DNA of 64,000 bases from Acanthococcus lagerstroemiae (taxonomy: Eukaryota; Arthropoda; Insecta; Hemiptera; Eriococcidae): NCBI GenBank assembly GCA_031841125.1, contig JAJSSI010000060.1:10477-74476 (forward strand), given 5' to 3'. Positions 40,301 through 52,572 of this stretch are shown piece after piece. Each line of letters opens with the position of its first letter. The stretch's first letter is position 1. A program made the position numbers and the translations under genes. Under the pieces are notes generated by a model that saw only the letters and a program-made list of their open reading frames with translations, searched no databases and was not told where the DNA came from.

Positions 40301-40640
40301 GGAACGGAGGGTCGCCGTCAAATTGCAACAGCGAATTCGAACTCAGCGTGAAAAATTGAGTAAGAAACACTCATTAATTCGAAATTTTTGATTTTCTCAA
40401 ATTTTGAGAATTTCTCCATACTATACATCATGCATTTTTTGGGGCGAAAAAATTTTCGGAGAGCTACGGCGTCGGGGCTGGTGCTAGTTAGTCAATTTTT
40501 CGAGACGAATTCGAATCCGTTGTCAAAATTGAGCTAGATTCATTTTTTGACCCAAGTTGATCAATTTTTCCAACTTTTTCAGGGGTATCTCGGGAACGGA
40601 GGGTCGCCGTCAAATTGCAACAACGAATTCGAACTCAGCG
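31323..40640. repeat. Class A segment with recurrent class B clusters
   Basis: The segment has 32 complete units. It opens with a B / 281 bp / B trio (31323-32186). Class A then dominates, with B or recombinant units at 32479, 33063, 35106-35684, 35977-36556, 36849-37723, 38892-39764 and 40349. Unit 33938-34229 is class A with the 'catgaattcg' allele. Unit 35396-35684 is class B with 'ctaattaatc', resembling the units at 2037 and 20762. No other sequence type is present. Confidence 0.88.
31615..31895. repeat. 281 bp monomer with the same 11 bp deletion (third copy)
   Basis: The unit reads 'tttttcgggaacgg' near 31841-31854 and lacks the 11 bp that normally separate the two G runs. It is flanked by class B units with 'agagtc' and 'caacaacg' on both sides (31323-31614 and 31896-32186). 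The context resembles the 23453-24316 region, about 7.9 kb upstream. Confidence 0.9.
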
Positions 40641-40923
40641 TGAAAAATTGAGTAAGAAACACTCATTAATTCGAAATTTTTGATTTTCTCAAATTTTGAG
40701 AATTTCTCCATACTATACATCATGCATTTTTTGGGGCGAAAAAATTTTCGGAGAGCTACGGCGTCGGGGCTGGTGCTAGTTAGTCAATTTTTCGAGACGA
40801 ATTCGAATCCGTTGTCAAAATTGAGCTAGATTCATTTTTTGACCCAAGTTGATCAATTTTTCCAACTTTTTCGGGGTATCTCGAGGGTCGCCGCAAATTG
40901 CAACAGCGAATTCGAACTCAGCG
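40641..40923. repeat. 283 bp monomer with deletion in the G-rich segment
   Basis: The unit reads 'tttttcggggtatctcgagg' and then 'gtcgccgcaaattg' around 40866-40900. The common 'ctcgggaacggaggg' is shortened to 'ctcgaggg', and single bases are lost elsewhere. The deletion is in the same G-rich stretch as the 11 bp deletion but at a different breakpoint. The following unit, 40924-41215, has 'catgaattcg' and 'gcctcggg'. Confidence 0.87.
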
Positions 40924-43900
40924 TGAAAAATTGAGTAAGAAACACTCATGAATTCGAAATTTTTGATTTTCTCAAATTTTGAGAATTTCTCCATACTATA
41001 CATCATGCATTTTTTGGGGCGAAAAAATTTTCGGAGAGCTACGGCCTCGGGGCTGGTGCTAGTTAGTCAATTTTTCGAGACGAATTCGAATCCGTTGTCA
41101 AAATTGAGCTAGAGTCATTTTTTGACCCAAATTGATCAATTTTTCCAACTTTTTCGAGGGTATCTCGGGAACGGAGGGTCGCCGCCAAATTGCAACAACG
41201 AATTCGAACTCAGCGTGAAAAATTGAGTAAGAAACACTCATTAATTCGAAATTTTTGATTTTCTCAAATTTTGAGAATTTCTCCATACTATACATCATGC
41301 ATTTTTTGGGGCGAAAAAATTTTCGGAGAGCTACGGCGTCGGGGCTGGTGCTAGTTAGTCAATTTTTCGAGACGAATTCGAATCCGTTGTCAAAATTGAG
41401 CTAGATTCATTTTTTGACCCAAGTTGATCAATTTTTCCAAATTTTTCGAGGGTATCTCGGGAACGGAGGGTCGCCGTCAAATTGCAACAGCGAATTCGAA
41501 CTCAGCGTGAAAAATTGAGTAAGAAACACTCATTAATTCGAAATTTTTGATTTTCTCAAATTTTGAGAATTTCTCCATACTATACATCATGCATTTTTTG
41601 GGGCGAAAAAATTTTCGGAGAGCTACGGCGTCGGGGCTGGTGCTAGTTAGTCAATTTTTCGAGACGAATTCGAATCCGTTGTCAAAATTGAGCTAGATTC
41701 ATTTTTTGACCCAAGTTGATCAATTTTTCCAAATTTTTCGAGGGTATCTCGGGAACGGAGGGTCGCCGTCAAATTGCAACAGCGAATTCGAACTCAGCGT
41801 GAAAAATTGAGTAAGAAACACTCATTAATTCGAAATTTTTGATTTTCTCAAATTTTGAGAATTTCTCCATACTATACATCATGCATTTTTTGGGGCGAAA
41901 AAATTTTCGGAGAGCTACGGCGTCGGGGCTGGTGCTAGTTAGTCAATTTTTCGAGACGAATTCGAATCCGTTGTCAAAATTGAGCTAGATTCATTTTTTG
42001 ACCCAAGTTGATCAATTTTTCCAAATTTTTCGAGGGTATCTCGGGAACGGAGGGTCGCCGTCAAATTGCAACAGCGAATTCGAACTCAGCGTGAAAAATT
42101 GAGTAAGAAACACTCATTAATTCGAAATTTTTGATTTTCTCAAATTTTGAGAATTTCTCCATACTATACATCATGCATTTTTTGGGGCGAAAAAATTTTC
42201 GGAGAGCTACGGCGTCGGGGCTGGTGCTAGTTAGTCAATTTTTCGAGACGAATTCGAATCCGTTGTCAAAATTGAGCTAGATTCATTTTTTGACCCAAGT
42301 TGATCAATTTTTCCAACTTTTTCAGGGGTATCTCGGGAACGGAGGGTCGCCGCCAAATTGCAACAACGAATTCGAACTCAGCGTGAAAAATTGAGTAAGA
42401 AACACTCATTAATTCGAAATTTTTGATTTTCTCAAATTTTGAGAATTTCTCCATACTATACATCATGCATTTTTTGGGGCGAAAAAATTTTCGGAGAGCT
42501 ACGGCTCGGGGCTGGTGCTAGTTAGTCAATTTTTCGAGACGAATTCGAATCCGTTGTCAAAATTGAGCTAGATTCATTTTTTGACCCAAGTTGATCAATT
42601 TTTCCAAATTTTTCGAGGGTATCTCGGGAACGGAGGGTCGCCGTCAAATTGCAACAGCGAATTCGAACTCAGCGTGAAAAATTGAGTAAGAAACACTCAT
42701 TAATTCGAAATTTTTGATTTTCTCAAATTTTGAGAATTTCTCCATACTATACATCATGCATTTTTTGGGGCGAAAAAATTTTCGGAGAGCTACGGCGTCG
42801 GGGCTGGTGCTAGTTAGTCAATTTTTCGAGACGAATTCGAATCCGTTGTCAAAATTGAGCTAGATTCATTTTTTGACCCAAGTTGATCAATTTTTCCAAA
42901 TTTTTCGAGGGTATCTCGGGAACGGAGGGTCGCCGTCAAATTGCAACAGCGAATTCGAACTCAGCGTGAAAAATTGAGTAAGAAACACTCATTAATTCGA
43001 AATTTTTGATTTTCTCAAATTTTGAGAATTTCTCCATACTATACATCATGCATTTTTTGGGGCGAAAAAATTTTCGGAGAGCTACGGCGTCGGGGCTGGT
43101 GCTAGTTAGTCAATTTTTCGAGACGAATTCGAATCCGTTGTCAAAATTGAGCTAGATTCATTTTTTGACCCAAGTTGATCAATTTTTCCAAATTTTTCGA
43201 GGGTATCTCGGGAACGGAGGGTCGCCGTCAAATTGCAACAGCGAATTCGAACTCAGCGTGAAAAATTGAGTAAGAAACACTCATTAATTCGAAATTTTTG
43301 ATTTTCTCAAATTTTGAGAATTTCTCCATACTATACATCATGCATTTTTTGGGGCGAAAAAATTTTCGGAGAGCTACGGCGTCGGGGCTGGTGCTAGTTA
43401 GTCAATTTTTCGAGACGAATTCGAATCCGTTGTCAAAATTGAGCTAGATTCATTTTTTGACCCAAGTTGATCAATTTTTCCAAATTTTTCGAGGGTATCT
43501 CGGGAACGGAGGGTCGCCGTCAAATTGCAACAGCGAATTCGAACTCAGCGTGAAAAATTGAGTAAGAAACACTCATTAATTCGAAATTTTTGATTTTCTC
43601 AAATTTTGAGAATTTCTCCATACTATACATCATGCATTTTTTGGGGCGAAAAAATTTTCGGAGAGCTACGGCGTCGGGGCTGGTGCTAGTTAGTCAATTT
43701 TTCGAGACGAATTCGAATCCGTTGTCAAAATTGAGCTAGATTCATTTTTTGACCCAAGTTGATCAATTTTTCCAACTTTTTCAGGGGTATCTCGGGAACG
43801 GAGGGTCGCCGCAAATTGCAACAGCGAATTCGAACTCAGCGTGAAAAATTGAGTAAGAAACACTCATTAATTCGAAATTTTTGATTTTCTCAAATTTTGA

Positions 43901-46172
43901 GAATTTCTCCATACTATACATCATGCATTTTTTGGGGCGAAAAAATTTTCGGAGAGCTACGGCGTCGGGGCTGGTGCTAGTTAGTCAATTTTTCGAGACG
44001 AATTCGAATCCGTTGTCAAAATTGAGCTAGATTCATTTTTTGACCCAAGTTGATCAATTTTTCCAACTTTTTCAGGGGTATCTCGGGAACGGAGGGTCGC
44101 CGCCAAATTGCAACAGCGAATTCGAACTCAGCGTGAAAAATTGAGTAAGAAACACTCATTAATTCGAAATTTTTGATTTTCTCAAATTTTGAGAATTTCT
44201 CCATACTATACATCATGCATTTTTTGGGGCGAAAAAATTTTCGGAGAGCTACGGCGTCGGGGCTGGTGCTAGTTAGTCAATTTTTCGAGACGAATTCGAA
44301 TCCGTTGTCAAAATTGAGCTAGATTCATTTTTTGACCCAAGTTGATCAATTTTTCCAACTTTTTCGAGGGTATCTCGGGAACGGAGGGTCGCCGTCAAAT
44401 TGCAACAGCGAATTCGAACTCAGCGTGAAAAATTGAGTAAGAAACACTCATTAATTCGAAATTTTTGATTTTCTCAAATTTTGAGAATTTCTCCATACTA
44501 TACATCATGCATTTTTTGGGGCGAAAAAATTTTCGGAGAGCTACGGCGTCGGGGCTGGTGCTAGTTAGTCAATTTTTCGAGACGAATTCGAATCCGTTGT
44601 CAAAATTGAGCTAGATTCATTTTTTGACCCAAGTTGATCAATTTTTCCAAATTTTTCAGGGTATCTCGGGAACGGAGGGTCGCCGCCAAATTGCAACAGC
44701 GAATTCGAACTCAGCGTGAAAAATTGAGTAAGAAACACTCATTAATTCGAAATTTTTGATTTTCTCAAATTTTGAGAATTTCTCCATACTATACATCATG
44801 CATTTTTTGGGGCGAAAAAATTTTCGGAGAGCTACGGCGTCGGGGCTGGTGCTAGTTAGTCAATTTTTCGAGACGAATTCGAATCCGTTGTCAAAATTGA
44901 GCTAGATTCATTTTTTGACCCAAGTTGATCAATTTTTCCAACTTTTTCAGGGTATCTCGGGAACGGAGGGTCGCCGCCAAATTGCAACAGCGAATTCGAA
45001 CTCAGCGTGAAAAATTGAGTAAGAAACACTCATTAATTCGAAATTTTTGATTTTCTCAAATTTTGAGAATTTCTCCATACTATACATCATGCATTTTTTG
45101 GGGCGAAAAAATTTTCGGAGAGCTACGGCGTCGGGGCTGGTGCTAGTTAGTCAATTTTTCGAGACGAATTCGAATCCGTTGTCAAAATTGAGCTAGATTC
45201 ATTTTTTGACCCAAGTTGATCAATTCTTCCAACTTTTTCAGGGGTATCTCGGGAACGGAGGGTCGCCGTCAAATTGCAACAGCGAATTCGAACTCAGCGT
45301 GAAAAATTGAGTAAGAAACACTCATTAATTCGAAATTTTTGATTTTCTCAAATTTTGAGAATTTCTCCATACTATACATCATGCATTTTTTGGGGCGAAA
45401 AAATTTTCGGAGAGCTACGGCGTCGGGGCTGGTGCTAGTTAGTCAATTTTTCGAGACGAATTCGAATCCGTTGTCAAAATTGAGCTAGATTCATTTTTTG
45501 ACCCAAGTTGATCAATTTTTCCAAATTTTTCGAGGGTATCTCGGGAACGGAGGGTCGCCGTCAAATTGCAACAGCGAATTCGAACTCAGCGTGAAAAATT
45601 GAGTAAGAAACACTCATTAATTCGAAATTTTTGATTTTCTCAAATTTTGAGAATTTCTCCATACTATACATCATGCATTTTTTGGGGCGAAAAAATTTTC
45701 GGAGAGCTACGGCGTCGGGGCTGGTGCTAGTTAGTCAATTTTTCGAGACGAATTCGAATCCGTTGTCAAAATTGAGCTAGATTCATTTTTTGACCCAAGT
45801 TGATCAATTTTTCCAAATTTTTCGAGGGGTATCTCGGGAACGGAGGGTCGCCGTCAAATTGCAACAGCGAATTCGAACTCAGCGTGAAAAATTGAGTAAG
45901 AAACACTCATTAATTCGAAATTTTTGATTTTCTCAAATTTTGAGAATTTCTCCATACTATACATCATGCATTTTTTGGGGCGAAAAAATTTTCGGAGAGC
46001 TACGGCGTCGGGGCTGGTGCTAGTTAGTCAATTTTTCGAGACGAATTCGAATCCGTTTCAAAATTGAGCTAGAGTCATTTTTTGACCCAAATTGATCAAT
46101 TTTCCAATTTTTCAGGGTATCTCGGGAACGGAGGGTCGCCGCCAAGTTGCAACAACGAATTCGAACTCAGCG

Positions 46173-46453
46173 TGAAAAATTGAGTAAGAAACACTCATTA
46201 ATTCGAAATTTTTGATTTTCTCAAATTTTGAGAATTTCTCCATACTATACATCATGCATTTTTTGGGGCGAAAAAATTTTCGGAGAGCTACGGCGTCGGG
46301 GCTGGTGCTAGTTAGTCAATTTTTCGAGACGAATTCGAATCCGTTGTCAAAATTGAGCTAGATTCATTTTTTGACCCAAGTTGATCAATTTTCCAACTTT
46401 TTCGGTATCTCGAGGGTCGCCGCCAAATTGCAACAGCGAATTCGAACTCAGCG
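46173..46453. repeat. 281 bp monomer, independent deletion pattern
   Basis: The unit reads 'tttttcggtatctcgagggt' around 46398-46417. It has lost bases on both sides of 'tatctc', so it is related to the 40641 unit (shared 'tatctcgagggtcg') and not to the three 11 bp deletions. The following unit, 46454-46745, carries 'catgaattcg', 'agagtc', 'cttccaac' and 'caacaacg'. Confidence 0.87.
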
Positions 46454-49400
46454 TGAAAAATTGAGTAAGAAACACTCATGAATTCGAAATTTTTGATTTT
46501 CTCAAATTTTGAGAATTTCTCCATACTATACATCATGCATTTTTTGGGGCGAAAAAATTTTCGGAGAGCTACGGCGTCGGGGCTGGTGCTAGTTAGTCAA
46601 TTTTTCGAGACGAATTCGAATCCGTTGTCAAAATTGAGCTAGAGTCATTTTTTGACCCAAATTGATCAATTCTTCCAACTTTTTCAGGGGTATCTCGGGA
46701 ACGGAGGGTCGCCGCCAAATTGCAACAACGAATTCGAACTCAGCGTGAAAAATTGAGTAAGAAACACTCATTAATTCGAAATTTTTGATTTTCTCAAATT
46801 TTGAGAATTTCTCCATACTATACATCATGCATTTTTTGGGGCGAAAAAATTTTCGGAGAGCTACGGCGTCGGGGCTGGTGCTAGTTAGTCAATTTTTCGA
46901 GACGAATTCGAATCCGTTGTCAAAATTGAGCTAGATTCATTTTTTGACCCAAGTTGATCAATTTTTCCAAATTTTTCGAGGGTATCTCGGGAACGGAGGG
47001 TCGCCGTCAAATTGCAACAGCGAATTCGAACTCAGCGTGAAAAATTGAGTAAGAAACACTCATTAATTCGAAATTTTTGATTTTCTCAAATTTTGAGAAT
47101 TTCTCCATACTATACATCATGCATTTTTTGGGGCGAAAAAATTTTCGGAGAGCTACGGCGTCGGGGCTGGTGCTAGTTAGTCAATTTTTCGAGACGAATT
47201 CGAATCCGTTGTCAAAATTGAGCTAGATTCATTTTTTGACCCAAGTTGATCAATTTTTCCAACTTTTTCGAGGGTATCTCGGGAACGGAGGGTCGCCGTC
47301 AAATTGCAACAGCGAATTCGAACTCAGCGTGAAAAATTGAGTAAGAAACACTCATTAATTCGAAATTTTTGATTTTCTCAAATTTTGAGAATTTCTCCAT
47401 ACTATACATCATGCATTTTTTGGGGCGAAAAAATTTTCGGAGAGCTACGGCGTCGGGGCTGGTGCTAGTTAGTCAATTTTTCGAGACGAATTCGAATCCG
47501 TTGTCAAAATTGAGCTAGATTCATTTTTTGACCCAAGTTGATCAATTTTTCCAACTTTTTCAGGGTATCTCGGGAACGGAGGGTCGCCGCCAAATTGCAA
47601 CAGCGAATTCGAACTCAGCGTGAAAAATTGAGTAAGAAACACTCATTAATTCGAAATTTTTGATTTTCTCAAATTTTGAGAATTTCTCCATACTATACAT
47701 CATGCATTTTTTGGGGCGAAAAAATTTTCGGAGAGCTACGGCGTCGGGGCTGGTGCTAGTTAGTCAATTTTTCGAGACGAATTCGAATCCGTTGTCAAAA
47801 TTGAGCTAGATTCATTTTTTGACCCAAGTTGATCAATTTTTCCAACTTTTTCAGGGTATCTCGGGAACGGAGGGTCGCCGCCAAGTTGCAACAGCGAATT
47901 CGAACTCAGCGTGAAAAATTGAGTAAGAAACACTCATTAATTCGAAATTTTTGATTTTCTCAAATTTTGAGAATTTCTCCATACTATACATCATGCATTT
48001 TTTGGGGCGAAAAAATTTTCGGAGAGCTACGGCGTCGGGGCTGGTGCTAGTTAGTCAATTTTTCGAGACGAATTCGAATCCGTTGTCAAAATTGAGCTAG
48101 ATTCATTTTTTGACCCAAGTTGATCAATTTTTCCAAATTTTTCGAGGGTATCTCGGGAACGGAGGGTCGCCGTCAAATTGCAACAGCGAATTCGAACTCA
48201 GCGTGAAAAATTGAGTAAGAAACACTCATTAATTCGAAATTTTTGATTTTCTCAAATTTTGAGAATTTCTCCATACTATACATCATGCATTTTTTGGGGC
48301 GAAAAAATTTTCGGAGAGCTACGGCGTCGGGGCTGGTGCTAGTTAGTCAATTTTTCGAGACGAATTCGAATCCGTTGTCAAAATTGAGCTAGATTCATTT
48401 TTTGACCCAAGTTGATCAATTTTTCCAATTTTTCGAGGGTATCTCGGGAACGGAGGGTCGCCGCCAAATTGCAACAGCGAATTCGAACTCAGCGTGAAAA
48501 ATTGAGTAAGAAACACTCATTAATTCGAAATTTTTGATTTTCTCAAATTTTGAGAATTTCTCCATACTATACATCATGCATTTTTTGGGGCGAAAAAATT
48601 TTCGGAGAGCTACGGCGTCGGGGCTGGTGCTAGTTAGTCAATTTTTCGAGACGAATTCGAATCCGTTGTCAAAATTGAGCTAGATTCATTTTTTGACCCA
48701 AGTTGATCAATTTTCCAACTTTTTCGGGGTATCTCGGGAACGGAGGGTCGCCGCCAATTGCAACACGAATTCGAACTCAGCGTGAAAAATTGAGTAAGAA
48801 ACACTCATGAATTCGAAATTTTTGATTTTCTCAAATTTTGAGAATTTCTCCATACTATACATCATGCATTTTTTGGGGCGAAAAAATTTTCGGAGAGCTA
48901 CGGCGTCGGGGCTGGTGCTAGTTAGTCAATTTTTCGAGACGAATTCGAATCCGTTGTCAAAATTGAGCTAGATTCATTTTTTGACCCAAGTTGATCAATT
49001 TTTCCAACTTTTTCGAGGGTATCTCGGGAACGGAGGGTCGCCGTCAAATTGCAACAGCGAATTCGAACTCAGCGTGAAAAATTGAGTAAGAAACACTCAT
49101 AATTCGAAATTTTTGATTTTCTCAAATTTTGAGAATTTCTCCATACTATACATCATGCATTTTTTGGGGCGAAAAAATTTTCGGAGAGCTACGGCGTCGG
49201 GGCTGGTGCTAGTTAGTCAATTTTTCGAGACGAATTCGAATCCGTTGTCAAAATTGAGCTAGATTCATTTTTTGACCCAAGTTGATCAATTCTTCCAACT
49301 TTTTCGAGGGTATCTCGGGAACGGAGGGTCGCCGCCAAGTTGCAACAACGAATTCGAACTCAGCGTGAAAAATTGAGTAAGAAACACTCATTAATTCGAA

Positions 49401-49949
49401 ATTTTTGATTTTCTCAAATTTTGAGAATTTCTCCATACTATACATCATGCATTTTTTGGGGCGAAAAAATTTTCGGAGAGCTACGGCGTCGGGGCTGGTG
49501 CTAGTTAGTCAATTTTTCGAGACGAATTCGAATCCGTTGTCAAAATTGAGCTAGATTCATTTTTTGACCCAAGTTGATCAATTTTTCCAACTTTTTCGAG
49601 GGTATCTCGGGAACGGAGGGTCGCCGCCAAATTGCAACAGCGAATTCGAACTCAGCGTGAAAAATTGAGTAAGAAACACTCATTAATTCGAAATTTTTGA
49701 TTTTCTCAAATTTTGAGAATTTCTCCATACTATACATCATGCATTTTTTGGGGCGAAAAAATTTTCGGAGAGCTACGGCGTCGGGGCTGGTGCTAGTTAG
49801 TCAATTTTTCGAGACGAATTCGAATCCGTTGTCAAAATTGAGCTAGATTCATTTTTTGACCCAAGTTGATCAATTTTTCCAACTTTTTCGAGGGTATCTC
49901 GGGAACGGAGGGTCGCCGTCAAATTGCAACAGCGAATTCGAACTCAGCG

Positions 49950-52572
49950 TGAAAAATTGAGTAAGAAACACTCATGAATTCGAAATTTTTGATTTTCTCA
50001 AATTTTGAGAATTTCTCCATACTATACATCATGCATTTTTTGGGGCGAAAAAATTTTCGGAGAGCTACGGCGTCGGGGCTGGTGCTAGTTAGTCAATTTT
50101 TCGAGACGAATTCGAATCCGTTGTCAAAATTGAGCTAGATTCATTTTTTGACCCAAGTTGATCAATTTTTCAAATTTTTCAGGGTATCTCGGGAACGGAG
50201 GGTCGCCGCCAAATTGCAACAGCGAATTCGAACTCAGCGTGAAAAATTGAGTAAGAAACACTCATTAATTCGAAATTTTTGATTTTCTCAAATTTTGAGA
50301 ATTTCTCCATACTATACATCATGCATTTTTTGGGGCGAAAAAATTTTCGGAGAGCTACGGCGTCGGGGCTGGTGCTAGTTAGTCAATTTTTCGAGACGAA
50401 TTCGAATCCGTTGTCAAAATTGAGCTAGATTCATTTTTTGACCCAAGTTGATCAATTTTTCCAACTTTTTCGAGGGTATCTCGGGAACGGAGGGTCGCCG
50501 CCAAATTGCAACAGCGAATTCGAACTCAGCGTGAAAAATTGAGTAAGAAACACTCATTAATTCGAAATTTTTGATTTTCTCAAATTTTGAGAATTTCTCC
50601 ATACTATACATCATGCATTTTTTGGGGCGAAAAAATTTTCGGAGAGCTACGGCGTCGGGGCTGGTGCTAGTTAGTCAATTTTTCGAGACGAATTCGAATC
50701 CGTTGTCAAAATTGAGCTAGATTCATTTTTTGACCCAAGTTGATCAATTGTCCAAATTTTTCGAGGGTATCTCGGGAACGGAGGGTCGCCGTCAAATTGC
50801 AACAGCGAATTCGAACTCAGCGTGAAAAATTGAGTAAGAAACACTCATTAATTCGAAATTTTTGATTTTCTCAAATTTTGAGAATTTCTCCATACTATAC
50901 ATCATGCATTTTTTGGGGCGAAAAAATTTTCGGAGAGCTACGGCGTCGGGGCTGGTGCTAGTTAGTCAATTTTTCGAGACGAATTCGAATCCGTTGTCAA
51001 AATTGAGCTAGATTCATTTTTTGACCCAAGTTGATCAATTTTTCCAACTTTTTCGAGGGTATCTCGGGAACGGAGGGTCGCCGCCAAATTGCAACAGCGA
51101 ATTCGAACTCAGCGTGAAAAATTGAGTAAGAAACACTCATTAATTCGAAATTTTTGATTTTCTCAAATTTTGAGAATTTCTCCATACTATACATCATGCA
51201 TTTTTTGGGGCGAAAAAATTTTCGGAGAGCTACGGCGTCGGGGCTGGTGCTAGTTAGTCAATTTTTCGAGACGAATTCGAATCCGTTGTCAAAATTGAGC
51301 TAGATTCATTTTTTGACCCAAGTTGATCAATTTTTCAAATTTTTCGAGGGTATCTCGGGAACGGAGGGTCGCCGTCAAATTGCAACAGCGAATTCGAACT
51401 CAGCGTGAAAAATTGAGTAAGAAACACTCATTAATTCGAAATTTTTGATTTTCTCAAATTTTGAGAATTTCTCCATACTATACATCATGCATTTTTTGGG
51501 GCGAAAAAATTTTCGGAGAGCTACGGCGTCGGGGCTGGTGCTAGTTAGTCAATTTTTCGAGACGAATTCGAATCCGTTGTCAAAATTGAGCTAGATTCAT
51601 TTTTTGACCCAAGTTGATCAATTTTTCCAAATTTTTCGAGGGTATCTCGGGAACGGAGGGTCGCCGCAAAGTTGCAACAACGAATTCGAACTCAGCGTGA
51701 AAAATTGAGTAAGAAACACTCATTAATTCGAAATTTTTGATTTTCTCAAATTTTGAGAATTTCTCCATACTATACATCATGCATTTTTTGGGGCGAAAAA
51801 ATTTTCGGAGAGCTACGGCGTCGGGGCTGGTGCTAGTTAGTCAATTTTTCGAGACGAATTCGAATCCGTTGTCAAAATTGAGCTAGATTCATTTTTTGAC
51901 CCAAGTTGATCAATTTTTCCAAATTTTTCGAGGGTATCTCGGGAACGGAGGGTCGCCGTCAAATTGCAACAGCGAATTCGAACTCAGCGTGAAAAATTGA
52001 GTAAGAAACACTCATTAATTCGAAATTTTTGATTTTCTCAAATTTTGAGAATTTCTCCATACTATACATCATGCATTTTTTGGGGCGAAAAAATTTTCGG
52101 AGAGCTACGGCGTCGGGGCTGGTGCTAGTTAGTCAATTTTTCGAGACGAATTCGAATCCGTTGTCAAAATTGAGCTAGATTCATTTTTTGACCCAAGTTG
52201 ATCAATTCTTCCAAATTTTTCAGGGGTATCTCGGGAACGGAGGGTCGCCGCCAAATTGCAACAGCGAATTCGAACTCAGCGTGAAAAATTGAGTAAGAAA
52301 CACTCATTAATTCGAAATTTTTGATTTTCTCAAATTTTGAGAATTTCTCCATACTATACATCATGCATTTTTTGGGGCGAAAAAATTTTCGGAGAGCTAC
52401 GGCGTCGGGGCTGGTGCTAGTTAGTCAATTTTTCGAGACGAATTCGAATCCGTTGTCAAAATTGAGCTAGATTCATTTTTTGACCCAAGTTGATCAATTT
52501 TCCAAATTTTTCGAGGGTATCTCGGGAACGGAGGGTCGCCGCCAAATTGCAACAGCGAATTCGAACTCAGCG
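49950..52572. repeat. Segment with dimer-like alternation of monomer types
   Basis: From about 50240 to 52281, units with 'gccgcc' or 'gccgca' (50240, 50823, 51406 and 51990) alternate with 'gccgtc' units (50532, 51115 and 51698). This gives a repeat of about 583 bp. The odd members mostly have 'ccaactttttcgaggg'. The even ones have 'caaatttttcgaggg', with private upstream forms 'caattgtccaaa' (50532) and 'caatttttcaaa' (51115). The alternation breaks at 52282, where a second 'gccgcc' unit follows. Confidence 0.75.

Larger units (their letters stand above)
40641..49949. repeat. Class A segment with two short-unit clusters
   Basis: The segment has 32 complete units. Short units at 40641-40923 (283 bp) and 46173-46453 (281 bp) are each followed by a unit with the 'catgaattcg' allele. 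Unit 48495-48782 (288 bp, 'gccaattgcaacacg') is also followed by such a unit. Class A runs occupy 41216-42091 and 42675-43550. Unit 45592-45884 is 293 bp because 'cgaggggtatc' has one extra G. Only satellite is present. Confidence 0.88.
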
